Positions 10,354 to 17,542 of a DNA stretch of 64,000 nucleotides are shown here, in pieces. The position numbers and the translations under genes are program-made. Source of the stretch: Streptomyces sp. MJM8645 (lineage in GTDB: Bacteria > Actinomycetota > Actinomycetes > Streptomycetales > Streptomycetaceae); contig NZ_LJJF01000001.1 in assembly GCF_001625365.1 (NCBI RefSeq), positions 2,984,501 through 3,048,500 of the forward strand, given 5' to 3'. A model generated the notes under the pieces. The model saw only the letters and a program-made list of their open reading frames with translations, did not search any database and was not told the origin of the DNA. Position 1 is the first letter of the stretch, and each line of letters opens with the position of its first letter.

Positions 10354-10395
10354 GCCTCGACAGTACGGGACGCGGATGAGCGGACGCCCCCCGGG

Positions 10396-10587
10396 CTACC
10401 GGCCGGAACCGTCCTCGGAGGCGGTGCTCCCGGCGGTGGTGCGTTCCATCGCGGCCATGAAGCGCCGGTGCTCGGCGAGCGAGGCCGGGTCCCCCGTGGC
10501 CCTCGGGGCGCGTTGGGCCCAGCCCGCCCACAAGGCGGCGAGCAGGACGGCGATGACCGGAATGATCAACCAGGCGAGCGCACCCAT
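10396..10587 (-). CDS. Small single-pass membrane protein
   Basis: 63-residue protein with one N-terminal membrane helix (about 4-24, LAWLIIPVIAVLLAALWAGW) and a short polar tail rich in Ser, Arg and Glu. GGAG lies 8 nt before the ATG. It is 42 nt upstream of the PDZ protease on the same strand, so the two may be co-transcribed. Function unknown. Confidence 0.75.
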   Translation of the reverse strand: MGALAWLIIPVIAVLLAALWAGWAQRAPRATGDPASLAEHRRFMAAMERTTAGSTASEDGSGR

Positions 10588-10796
10588 ATCAGTACTCCCA
10601 GCTCGTCGTGTCTATGAGCAGATTAACCACTCCGGCGGACAACGCGGGCGGCGCCGTCCGGGTTACGGGACGGCCGATCGGCTCACTGCCAGGGAGTATT
10701 CGGCCCACTGACCCGGACCCGTTCGAGTGAGAGCCCGGCCCGTCCGGCATGCCCGTCGCATTCCGTGCACATGCGGCGACTCTCCGCAGCCAATCG

Positions 10797-10835
10797 ACCC
10801 CGTCCGGTCCCGTCCGGTCCGATCCGGTCCGGCCC
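10797..10835. repeat. Short CCGTCCGGTC direct repeats
   Basis: Three to four imperfect copies of a 10-bp CCGTCCGGTC-type unit in the gap after moaE. The rest of 10588-10851 holds no gene I can see. Confidence 0.5.
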
Positions 10836-10851
10836 ACAGGGGGCGCCCGGG

Positions 10852-11310
10852 TCAGCAGTTGCCGGCGCCGACCCACTCCTCCTCGCCGTCGGCGAAGACC
10901 TGGTGCTTCCAGATCGGCACCTCGTGCTTGAGGTCGTCGATCAGCCGCCGGGCGGCCGCGAAGGCCTCGCCCCGGTGGGCGCAGGACACGGCGACGATCA
11001 CCGCCTTGTCGGTGATCTCCAGCCGGCCGACCCGGTGCACCGCGGCCAGCGCCCGCACCGGGAAGTCGGCGACCACCTTCTCCGCGATCCGGCGCATCTC
11101 CTGCTCGGCGGTGGGGTGGCAGCTGTATTCCAGCGCGGTGACCGACTTGCCGCCGTCGTGGTCGCGGACCGTCCCGACGAAGACGGTCGTCCCGCCGGCC
11201 GCGTCGTCGCCGACCGCCTCGTACACCTCGTCCAACGAGAGCGGGGTGTCGCGGACGGCGAGCAGGCGGATGGGGTCCTGGTTCTCGGGCATGCCCCCAT
11301 GATTCCCCAT
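10852..11310 (-). CDS. moaE: Molybdopterin synthase catalytic subunit MoaE
   Basis: Large subunit of molybdopterin synthase, which transfers sulfur from MoaD-thiocarboxylate to precursor Z. Family motifs are present: VFVGTVRDHDGG (44-55), VHRVGRLEI (91-99), AHRGEAF (110-116) and the LKHEVPIWKHQ active-site stretch (126-136) with conserved Lys. The length of 152 aa is normal. A second ATG at 11292 (shortening by six residues) is equally possible; neither has a clear Shine-Dalgarno sequence. No moaD or other cofactor gene is adjacent, so the partner is elsewhere. MoeZ at 46.7 kb could supply its sulfur-carrier chemistry. Confidence 0.93.
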   Translation of the reverse strand: MGNHGGMPENQDPIRLLAVRDTPLSLDEVYEAVGDDAAGGTTVFVGTVRDHDGGKSVTALEYSCHPTAEQEMRRIAEKVVADFPVRALAAVHRVGRLEITDKAVIVAVSCAHRGEAFAAARRLIDDLKHEVPIWKHQVFADGEEEWVGAGNC

Positions 11311-11341
11311 CCCGGGTGGTTTGAGGCAAGCGGGTTCCGCA

Positions 11342-11368
11342 TCACGATGGCGGGATTCCGCATCGTGA
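11342..11368. terminator. Hairpin between the SDR gene and moaE
   Basis: Inverted repeat TCACGATG/CATCGTGA with an 11-nt loop, 34 nt after the SDR stop codon on the minus strand. It may terminate the SDR transcript or act as an operator; the loop belongs to a direct repeat of GCGGRTTCCGCATC. Confidence 0.45.
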
Positions 11369-11401
11369 GAAAACCTGCTCCAGCCCTCGGGGCCACCGGC
11401 C

Positions 11402-12550
11402 TCAGAAGCGGCGCCGCTTGCGGGCCCGGCGCACCAGCGCGGCCGTACCGACCAGCGCCACCGTCGCCCCGGCCGCCCCCAGGCTGGTCGCGGCCTCCTT
11501 GCCGCCCAGCCGGCGCCCGGCCACCGCGTGCTTCCCCGCGACCTGGCCCAGCAGCTCGGCCAGCACCTGCTCGTTGCTGTGCTCCGGACGCCAGCCCGCC
11601 TCGTGCAGCCGGCTGCCGGACACCACCCACGGGTACATCGTGTAGGCCAGGTCCCCCGCCGGGGCCGGGGTCAGGCCCAGCCGGTGCAGCCGGGCCGCGG
11701 TGCCCAGCGCCAGCGAGGCCGGCAGCTCCATCCGCCGGATCCCCGACAGCCGCTCCACGTCCTCCTGCTCCAGCCAGCCGTCGCAGCCGACCGTCACCTC
11801 GCCCTCCACCAGGCCCAGCGCCGCGTACTCCAGCGCCGCCGCCAGGTCGTCCACGTGGCAGAACTGCCAGCACGGGCGGGAACCGGCCACCACCAGCAGC
11901 CGCGGCGCCTCGAAGTGCCGGGTCAGCACGGTGTCCACGCCGGGGCCGACCACCACCGCCGGACGCAGCACCGTCACCTGCAGCCCCGGGTGGGCGCGCG
12001 GCGCCCGGCGGGCCAGGCGCTCGATCTCCAGCAGGTCCCCGACCAGCGAGGCCTCCTCGGTCGCCCGCAGCTCGGAGTCCTCGGCCAGCGGCACCTCGTT
12101 GTCGGCCAGCGCGCCGTAGACCATCGCGGAGGTGCAGAGCACCACCCGGTGCACCCCGGCGGCCGCGGCCGCCGTCAGCACGGTCTGCGCGCCGCGCACG
12201 TTGTAGGCGCTGCGGGCGCGCGGATCCGACTCCATGCCGAAGTCCATCGCCAGGTGCACCACCACGTCCACCCCGGACAACCGCTCGGCCACCGCGGGGT
12301 CCCGCACGTCCAGCACCCGCCACTGCACACCCGGCACCTCACCGCGCCGGTCGTCCACCGCCAGCACCCTGCGCACGTGCGGCGAGGCGACCAGACGGGC
12401 CGCGACCCGCTCGCCGATCACGCCGGCGGCACCGGTGACGGCCACGGTCAGCGGCCGTCCGCCGTAGGCTGGAGGCGGCGACGCCGTGATGTCCGGGGCG
12501 TCCTCGTCTCCGGTCAGCCCAGAGCGAACGTCCGAAGGCGGGGAACTCAC
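11402..12550 (-). CDS. Extended-SDR (NAD-dependent epimerase-like) protein with C-terminal membrane tail
   Basis: Rossmann-fold SDR protein of 382 aa. The nucleotide-binding motif TGAAGVIG spans 39-46, and DVVVHLA (95-101) and the Ser of CTSAMVYG (139-146) follow. The usual YxxxK catalytic pair is absent: the aligned stretch reads SLVGDLLEIER, so Val170 and Leu174 replace Tyr and Lys. The C-terminus ends in a hydrophobic segment (about 353-373) followed by RRARKRRRF, suggesting a membrane anchor. It may therefore bind NAD(H) without normal dehydrogenase chemistry. It is divergent from the protease/Nudix pair and upstream of moaE. Confidence 0.88.
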   Translation of the reverse strand: MSSPPSDVRSGLTGDEDAPDITASPPPAYGGRPLTVAVTGAAGVIGERVAARLVASPHVRRVLAVDDRRGEVPGVQWRVLDVRDPAVAERLSGVDVVVHLAMDFGMESDPRARSAYNVRGAQTVLTAAAAAGVHRVVLCTSAMVYGALADNEVPLAEDSELRATEEASLVGDLLEIERLARRAPRAHPGLQVTVLRPAVVVGPGVDTVLTRHFEAPRLLVVAGSRPCWQFCHVDDLAAALEYAALGLVEGEVTVGCDGWLEQEDVERLSGIRRMELPASLALGTAARLHRLGLTPAPAGDLAYTMYPWVVSGSRLHEAGWRPEHSNEQVLAELLGQVAGKHAVAGRRLGGKEAATSLGAAGATVALVGTAALVRRARKRRRF

Positions 12551-12750
12551 CGACCATCCTCCACGGTTAGCTTATGTGCGTACGGACGTGTGTCACGTAC
12601 GTCCATCCTGCCCGAGGCGAAGGCCCGGCGGTGCACCCGGCGCGGGCCTGCCGCACTGGAGCCGCCCACGAGTCCCCCACTCCGCTGGTGCCCCGGGCGG
12701 GCAGCACTTCCCGCCACACCCGTATGACGGCCGACCGGATCGAGGACCCC

Positions 12751-14316
12751 GTGAGCGACCTTCCCTTCGGATTCGGCGTTCCGCCCGAGGAGCCCGAGGA
12801 CGGCAAGGCCAAGCCCGACAACGAGCAGCAGAAGAAGGACCAGGGCCCCGCAGGCTCCGACCAGAGCGGCGCGCAGCCGTTCGGCTTCGGCGCCGGCAAC
12901 CCGTTCGGCGCCCTGTTCGGCATGCCCGGCATGCCCGGCGGCGGAGCCCCGGGCGGCCCCGGCGGGGCCGAAAACCCGTTCGCCGCGATGTTCGGCGGCC
13001 TCAACCCCAACGACCTCGGCAGCGCGTTCCAGCAGCTCGGGCAGATGCTCTCGTTCGAGGGCGGCCCGGTGAACTGGGACCTCGCCAAGAACATCGCCCG
13101 CCAGAGCGTCGTCGCCGAACCCGCCGAGGGCAAGAGCAAGGACCGCTCGGTCAGCGCCGCCGAGCACTCCGCCGTCGCCGAGGCCGTCCGGCTCGCCGAC
13201 CTGTGGCTCGACGGCGTCACCGAGTTCCCCTCCGGCGCCGCCTCCGCCGTCGCCTGGAGCCGCGCCGAGTGGATCGAGGCCACCCTCCCGGTCTGGAAGG
13301 ACCTCGTCGACCCGGTCGCCGAGCGGGTCGGCAACGCCATGGGCGGCGTCCTGCCCGAGGAGATGCAGGCCATGGCCGGCCCGCTGATGGGCATGATGCG
13401 CTCCATGGGCGGTGCCATGTTCGGCACCCAGATCGGCCAGGCGCTCGGCGCCCTCGCCGGCGAGGTGGTCGGCTCCGCCGACGTCGGCCTGCCGCTCGCC
13501 CCGGCCGGCAAGGCCGCACTGCTGCCGCAGAACGTCGCCGAGTTCGGCGAGGGCCTGAACGTGCCCGCCGACGAAGTCCGGCTCTACCTCGCCCTGCGCG
13601 AGGCCGCCCACCAGCGGCTCTTCGCCCACGTGCCGTGGCTGCGGGCCCACCTGCTCGGCGCCGTCGAGGCCTACGCCCGCGGCATCAAGGTCGACACCTC
13701 CCGGATGGAGGAGCTCGTCGGCCAGCTCGACCCGAACAACCCGGAGGCGCTCCAGGAGGCGCTGGCCGGCGGGCTGCTCCAGCCCGAGGACACCCCCGAG
13801 CAGAAGGCCGCGCTCGCCCGCCTGGAGACCGCGCTCGCCCTGCTCGAAGGCTGGGTCGACGCGGTCGTGCACGCCGCCGCCGAACCGCACCTGCCGCAGG
13901 CCGGCGCGCTGCGCGAGACCGTCCGCCGCCGCCGCGCCGCCGGCGGGCCCGCCGAGCAGACCTTCGCCACCCTGGTCGGCCTGGAGCTGCGCCCGCGCCG
14001 GCTGCGCGACGCCGCCCGGCTGTGGGCGCTGCTCGCCGACGCGCGCGGCATCGAGGGCCGCGACGCGCTCTGGCAGCACCCGGACATGCTGCCCACCGCC
14101 GCCGACCTGGACGACCCGGACGCCTTCGTGCACCGGGGCACCGGCGACCTGGAGGGCGGCCTCGACTTCGACGCGATCGACAAGCTGCTCGGCGAGGCCG
14201 CCGCGGGCGGCACCGCCGCCAAGCCGGACCTCACCAAGAACGACGGGCCGGCGAAGAGCGACGAGCCGAAGCAGGACGGCGACGGCACCGACGGAAAGGG
14301 CGAGCCCACCGCATGA
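12751..14316 (+). CDS. Zincin-like metalloprotease family protein (DUF2342)
   Basis: 521-residue actinobacterial protein of the putative zinc-dependent metalloprotease family. The N-terminus is Gly/Pro/Phe-rich and disordered (1-100). The helical core carries the family segment LREAAHQRLFAHVPWLRAHL, where Glu284, His287, His293 and His300 are candidate metal or catalytic residues; this is not a canonical HExxH. I chose the GTG at 12751, with GAGG just upstream and the family-typical start SDLPFGFG. An ATG at 12724 is the alternative. The stop overlaps the next gene's start (ATGA), so it is translationally coupled to the Nudix hydrolase. Confidence 0.85.
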   Translation: MSDLPFGFGVPPEEPEDGKAKPDNEQQKKDQGPAGSDQSGAQPFGFGAGNPFGALFGMPGMPGGGAPGGPGGAENPFAAMFGGLNPNDLGSAFQQLGQMLSFEGGPVNWDLAKNIARQSVVAEPAEGKSKDRSVSAAEHSAVAEAVRLADLWLDGVTEFPSGAASAVAWSRAEWIEATLPVWKDLVDPVAERVGNAMGGVLPEEMQAMAGPLMGMMRSMGGAMFGTQIGQALGALAGEVVGSADVGLPLAPAGKAALLPQNVAEFGEGLNVPADEVRLYLALREAAHQRLFAHVPWLRAHLLGAVEAYARGIKVDTSRMEELVGQLDPNNPEALQEALAGGLLQPEDTPEQKAALARLETALALLEGWVDAVVHAAAEPHLPQAGALRETVRRRRAAGGPAEQTFATLVGLELRPRRLRDAARLWALLADARGIEGRDALWQHPDMLPTAADLDDPDAFVHRGTGDLEGGLDFDAIDKLLGEAAAGGTAAKPDLTKNDGPAKSDEPKQDGDGTDGKGEPTA

Positions 14317-14900
14317 CGGCCACCGACACCGGGGCGACGTCCCTGCACGCGGACGCCGTGCGCACCCTGACCGGGTGGCGCCCCGCCCACGAGGAGCAGG
14401 ACCGGCTGCGGCTCGACTACCTGGCGCACCTGGCCGAGCAGCCCGAGGGCCTGTACCGGTCCTGCCTGCCCGCGCACATCACCGCGAGCGCGGCGGTCGT
14501 CGACCCGGCGGCCGGGCGGGTGCTGCTGACCCTGCACCCCAAGGTCGGCATCTGGCTGCAGATGGGCGGGCACTGCGAGCCCGACGACCGGGACCTCGCG
14601 TCGGCGGCGCTGCGGGAGGCCGTCGAGGAGTCCGGCATCCCCGACCTGTCCCTGCTGGAGGTGGACGGCGTCCCGGTGCCGGCCAAGCTGGACCGGCACC
14701 TGGTCCGCTGCACCGGCAAGGACCGGCCGGAGAACACCCACCTGGACGTCCAGTACATCGCGGTGGCCCCGGCCGGTGCGCAGGCGCTGATCAGCGAGGA
14801 GTCGCTGGACCTGCGCTGGTTCGACTACGACCGGATGCCGGAGCTGACCGACCACTCGGTGCGGGACCTGGTGGCACGGGCACGCCGGCTGACCAGCTGA
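14313..14900 (+). CDS. Nudix hydrolase
   Basis: 195-residue Nudix-fold pyrophosphatase. The Nudix box appears as GGHCEPDDRDLASAAL then REAVEESGI (about 84-107), with one extra residue compared with the strict consensus, as in the GGHxEPxD subclass. The substrate cannot be told; such proteins clean up or regulate nucleoside diphosphate derivatives. The ATG overlaps the stop of the upstream protease gene by 4 nt, so they form an operon. A perfect 17-bp terminator follows. Confidence 0.88.
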   Translation: MTATDTGATSLHADAVRTLTGWRPAHEEQDRLRLDYLAHLAEQPEGLYRSCLPAHITASAAVVDPAAGRVLLTLHPKVGIWLQMGGHCEPDDRDLASAALREAVEESGIPDLSLLEVDGVPVPAKLDRHLVRCTGKDRPENTHLDVQYIAVAPAGAQALISEESLDLRWFDYDRMPELTDHSVRDLVARARRLTS

Positions 14901-14911
14901 GGTGAAACCCG

Positions 14912-14952
14912 AAGAGGGGGCGCGGGCCGATACGGCCCGCGCCCCCTCTTTT
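14912..14952. terminator. Intrinsic terminator after the protease-Nudix operon
   Basis: Perfect 17-bp inverted repeat (14912-14928 with 14934-14950), 5-nt loop, followed by four T residues. It can also serve the convergent metalloprotease gene. Confidence 0.9.
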
Positions 14953-15028
14953 CGTTCCCCGCGTCGTTCTCCGCGTCTTTCTCCTCGCCGCCCTCTTCAC
15001 CGCCACCTCCCGGCCGGGCGTCAAGCCG

Positions 15029-15754
15029 TCAGCCGCAGGAACAGGCCGGATCGGCATCCCGGTCGGCGTGCCGGGCGCCGGGGATGTGCGGCAGCCGGGC
15101 CGCCGAGACCACGCCCTCCAGGTAGCCGCGGGCCCGCTCGGTCCGGGGGTAGGCCTCCAGCAGGGCCCAGAACGCCGGGCCGTGGTCCGGCACCAGCAGG
15201 TGGGCGAGCTCGTGCAGCAGCACGTAGTCGAGGACGTACTCCGGCATGCCCTGCAGACGGTGGGAGAGGCGGATCGTCCCCTCGCTGGGGGTACACGAGC
15301 CCCAGCGCGAGTTCTGGTTGGTGACCCAGCGGACCTGGGCGGGCCGGGCACGATCGCCCAGGTAGGCGGCCGACAGCCCACGGGCCCGGTCCATCAGCGC
15401 GTCGTCGCCGAGGATCCGGCGGCTCTCCTGGGCGGCGAGCTTCTCCAGCATCTGCGCGACCCAGCGCTGCTCCTCGGCGTGCGACATCCGGGCCGGGATC
15501 AGCACGATCGTGCGGTCGCCCTCGCGGTAGGCCGAGACGGTGCGGCTGCGGCGGGCGCTGCGGCGCACTTCCACCCGGCCGCGGTCGTGCGGCTCCGGTG
15601 GCGCGGCGGCGGGTGGGTGCTGCGGCGACGCGGGCCTCGCCTGCTGATCCTGGTCCCGACGCCCACGCGTGCCGGGCGCCGCCACTTGCGACCCGGACGC
15701 TGCACGGGCACGCCGACGCGACGCCGGTGGATGGGAGTCCCGCTCGGCTGCCAT
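15029..15754 (-). CDS. DUF45/YgjP-like (WLM-type) zinc metalloprotease
   Basis: 241-residue predicted metallopeptidase. The C-terminal gluzincin core has HELAH at 181-185, a third ligand His191 in PDHGPAFW, and the family segment NQNSRWGSC (146-154). The first 70 residues are Arg/Pro/Ala-rich and look disordered. The YgjP/WLM families resemble eukaryotic proteases that act on ubiquitin-like or DNA-bound proteins; the bacterial role is unresolved. It is divergent from the E1-like gene at 16010, and the shared promoter region holds a notable DnaA-box inverted repeat. No strong ribosome binding site precedes the ATG. Confidence 0.88.
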   Translation of the reverse strand: MAAERDSHPPASRRRARAASGSQVAAPGTRGRRDQDQQARPASPQHPPAAAPPEPHDRGRVEVRRSARRSRTVSAYREGDRTIVLIPARMSHAEEQRWVAQMLEKLAAQESRRILGDDALMDRARGLSAAYLGDRARPAQVRWVTNQNSRWGSCTPSEGTIRLSHRLQGMPEYVLDYVLLHELAHLLVPDHGPAFWALLEAYPRTERARGYLEGVVSAARLPHIPGARHADRDADPACSCG

Positions 15755-15879
15755 GGCACACGACGTTACCCGGTACCACGGACAGAAGTCCGGTGCCGTG
15801 GCCGAAATCTTTCGTGGAGTGATCGGGAACGAAAAGTCGACGGCGGGTGTCCGGAAACTGGCGCCGGAGCGGATGGGCA

Positions 15880-15937
15880 GTTATCCACAGGGTCTGCGAA
15901 CAGATGATGTGATCATGAGCCCGAGCCTGTGGATAAC
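15880..15937. promoter_or_regulatory. Inverted pair of perfect DnaA boxes in a divergent promoter region
   Basis: GTTATCCACAGG (15880-15891) and its exact reverse complement CCTGTGGATAAC (15926-15937), 34 nt apart. Each contains TTATCCACA, the classical high-affinity DnaA box. They lie between the metalloprotease start (15754) and the E1-like gene start (16010), about 72 nt before the latter. They could be a DnaA-regulated promoter or an operator for another regulator. Confidence 0.6.
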
Positions 15938-16009
15938 TTTGCGCACGGCGTCGGCGCGATGGGGCATGCTGCGGTCAGCCGTCCGGAAACGATCGGAAGG
16001 GAGATCGCC

Positions 16010-17098
16010 GTGCGCCTCGTACTGAAGCCCGCCCTGTCCCGCAGCTGGCGGGACTCCGACACCCTGCAGTTCGGGACCATCACCCGCTACGCCGGGGTGC
16101 TCGGCCAGGCCGACAAGACCCTCTGCGACTTCCTCGGCCTGGTCGACGGGACCAGGGAGCGCCCCGAACTGCTGGAGGCCGGCGAGCAGCTCGGCCTGGG
16201 CCGGGAGCCCGCCGACGCACTGCTGACCGACCTGGAGGAGACCGGGTTACTGGACGACGCGGAGGCGACCGGCACCGCGCTGGCCCGCTTCCCCCAGCCC
16301 CACCGGGACCTGCTCGGGCCGGACCTCGCCTCACTGTCCCTGGTCCACTCCGGCCCCGGCGCCGCACCGGCGGTCCTGGCCCGGCGGGCCGGCGCCCGGA
16401 TCGAGGTCCGCGGCGCGGGCCGGGTGGGCGCCGCCGTGGCGGCCGTGCTCTCGGCCGGCGGGGCGGGCACGGTCACCGTGGTGGACGGCGGCCGGGTGCG
16501 CCCCGGGGACTGCTCTCCGGCAGGACTGCCGCCGGGGGACGTCGGGCGGCTGCGGTTGACGGCCGCCCGGGAGGCCGTGCAACGGGCGTCGGGCCGACCA
16601 ATGGTGCCCGTGCCCCGGCGAAAGCCCGACGGGCCGCCGCCCGACCTCGTGGTGCTCGCGCCCCGGGACGGGAGCGGGGCGTTCGCCGGCGGGACGTACG
16701 AGGCCCGGCTGCTGCTCCGGGCCGGGGTGCCGCACCTGTACGTCGGAGTGGTCGAGGAGTTCGGGGTGGTCGGGCCCCTGGTGCTGCCAGGGGTGTCGGC
16801 CTGCGGACACTGCCTGGTCCTGCGCCGGGAGGACGAGGACGCCGCTTGGCCCCGGATCCTGGCCCAGCTGGCGGACGGCGGGCCCGGCCGGGCGCGCACC
16901 CCGGCCTGCGACACGGCCCTGGCCACGATGGTGGCCGGCCTGGCGGCACTGCACGTCCAGATCCACCTGGACGGCGGGCGGCCGCCGAGCGTGGACGGGT
17001 GGTGCGAGGTATCGGCCGGCGAAGGGATGCCACGACGTCTGCGACTGCGCGGACATCCGGACTGCGGGTGCCTCTGGCAGCCGCAGCCACCGAGGTAA
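16010..17098 (+). CDS. Degenerate E1/ThiF-like protein with N-terminal winged-helix-like domain
   Basis: 362-residue protein. The first 90 residues look like the peptide-clamp winged helix of RiPP E1-like proteins. A Rossmann core follows with GAGRVGAAVAAVL and VTVVDGGRVRPGDCS. The Arg and Lys normally needed for adenylation are not in place (SNLQRQ-type and DNFxxR-type motifs are missing). The zinc-tetracysteine is kept: CGHC and a terminal CGC. It may thus bind a peptide rather than activate one. The GTG at 16010 has GGAAGGGAG upstream; the longer frame from 15929 lacks support. No YcaO, precursor peptide or sulfur carrier gene is nearby, so it is an orphan. Confidence 0.75.
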   Translation: MRLVLKPALSRSWRDSDTLQFGTITRYAGVLGQADKTLCDFLGLVDGTRERPELLEAGEQLGLGREPADALLTDLEETGLLDDAEATGTALARFPQPHRDLLGPDLASLSLVHSGPGAAPAVLARRAGARIEVRGAGRVGAAVAAVLSAGGAGTVTVVDGGRVRPGDCSPAGLPPGDVGRLRLTAAREAVQRASGRPMVPVPRRKPDGPPPDLVVLAPRDGSGAFAGGTYEARLLLRAGVPHLYVGVVEEFGVVGPLVLPGVSACGHCLVLRREDEDAAWPRILAQLADGGPGRARTPACDTALATMVAGLAALHVQIHLDGGRPPSVDGWCEVSAGEGMPRRLRLRGHPDCGCLWQPQPPR

Positions 17099-17099
17099 G

Positions 17100-17165
17100 G
17101 AGGAGAGGAACCCGCCGGGCACGGGCCCGGCCGAGGAGAGGAACCTGCCGGGCGCAGGCCCGGCG
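17100..17165. repeat. 33-bp tandem direct repeat, two copies
   Basis: Two adjacent 33-bp units beginning GAGGAGAGGAACC (17100-17132 and 17133-17165) that differ at four positions, starting just after the stop codon of the E1-like gene. Confidence 0.85.
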
Positions 17166-17223
17166 GCTGCGAGGCTCGGCAGCCGCCCGACCCCACGCCA
17201 CGGCGGCCCGGGCCGGCGCCCGG

Positions 17224-17287
17224 CCAGGTGAGCCCATGGCCAGGTGAGCCCATGGCCAGGTGAGCCCATGGCCAGGTGAGCCCATGG
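17224..17287. repeat. 16-bp tandem repeat, four perfect copies
   Basis: Unit CCAGGTGAGCCCATGG repeated four times without change (17224, 17240, 17256, 17272). Each unit ends in CCATGG. No spacers, so it is not a CRISPR array. Confidence 0.95.
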
Positions 17288-17321
17288 CCCGCGCCCTGCC
17301 TGGGGCAGGGCGCGGGCCATG
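17283..17321. terminator. Large perfect hairpin after the 16-bp repeat array
   Basis: Perfect 18-bp inverted repeat (17283-17300 with 17304-17321) with a TGG loop, overlapping the end of the tandem array. Likely terminator for the E1-like gene, though there is no T-tract. Confidence 0.7.
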
Positions 17322-17347
17322 CAAGGCGGGGATCCGCCGTTGCCAGC

Positions 17348-17396
17348 GGGAGGTGGTGGGCGGGAGGAGGGGAGGGTGGGGGGCGGGGGGGAGGGG
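17348..17396 (+). other. G-rich tract, candidate G-quadruplex
   Basis: About 49 nt consisting almost only of G, with at least six runs of three or more Gs separated by 1-6 nt on the plus strand. This matches the usual G-quadruplex pattern and lies between two hairpins in a non-coding gap. Confidence 0.75.
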
Positions 17397-17420
17397 CCCC
17401 AGAGATCAGACGAAGAACCA

Positions 17421-17510
17421 TGCGCAGGAAGTCGGCCCGCCCGACTTCCTGCGCACCACCGCCCCACCCCACCGCACCGAAGGCCGGTGCCCCCAGGGGC
17501 ACCGGCCTTC
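17421..17510. terminator. Two further perfect hairpins before the MFS gene end
   Basis: Hairpin one: 15 bp, 17421-17435 with 17441-17455, 5-nt loop. Hairpin two: 15 bp, 17479-17493 with 17496-17510. They lie downstream of the minus-strand MFS stop (17543) and probably terminate it; they would also block read-through from the E1-like gene. Confidence 0.75.
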
Positions 17511-17542
17511 GCAGCGAGGTGGACCAGCCAGGTCCAACGGAG

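Noticed and set aside
17224-17287. CRISPR array
   Set aside because: Repeats are contiguous with no spacers, and no cas genes are present.
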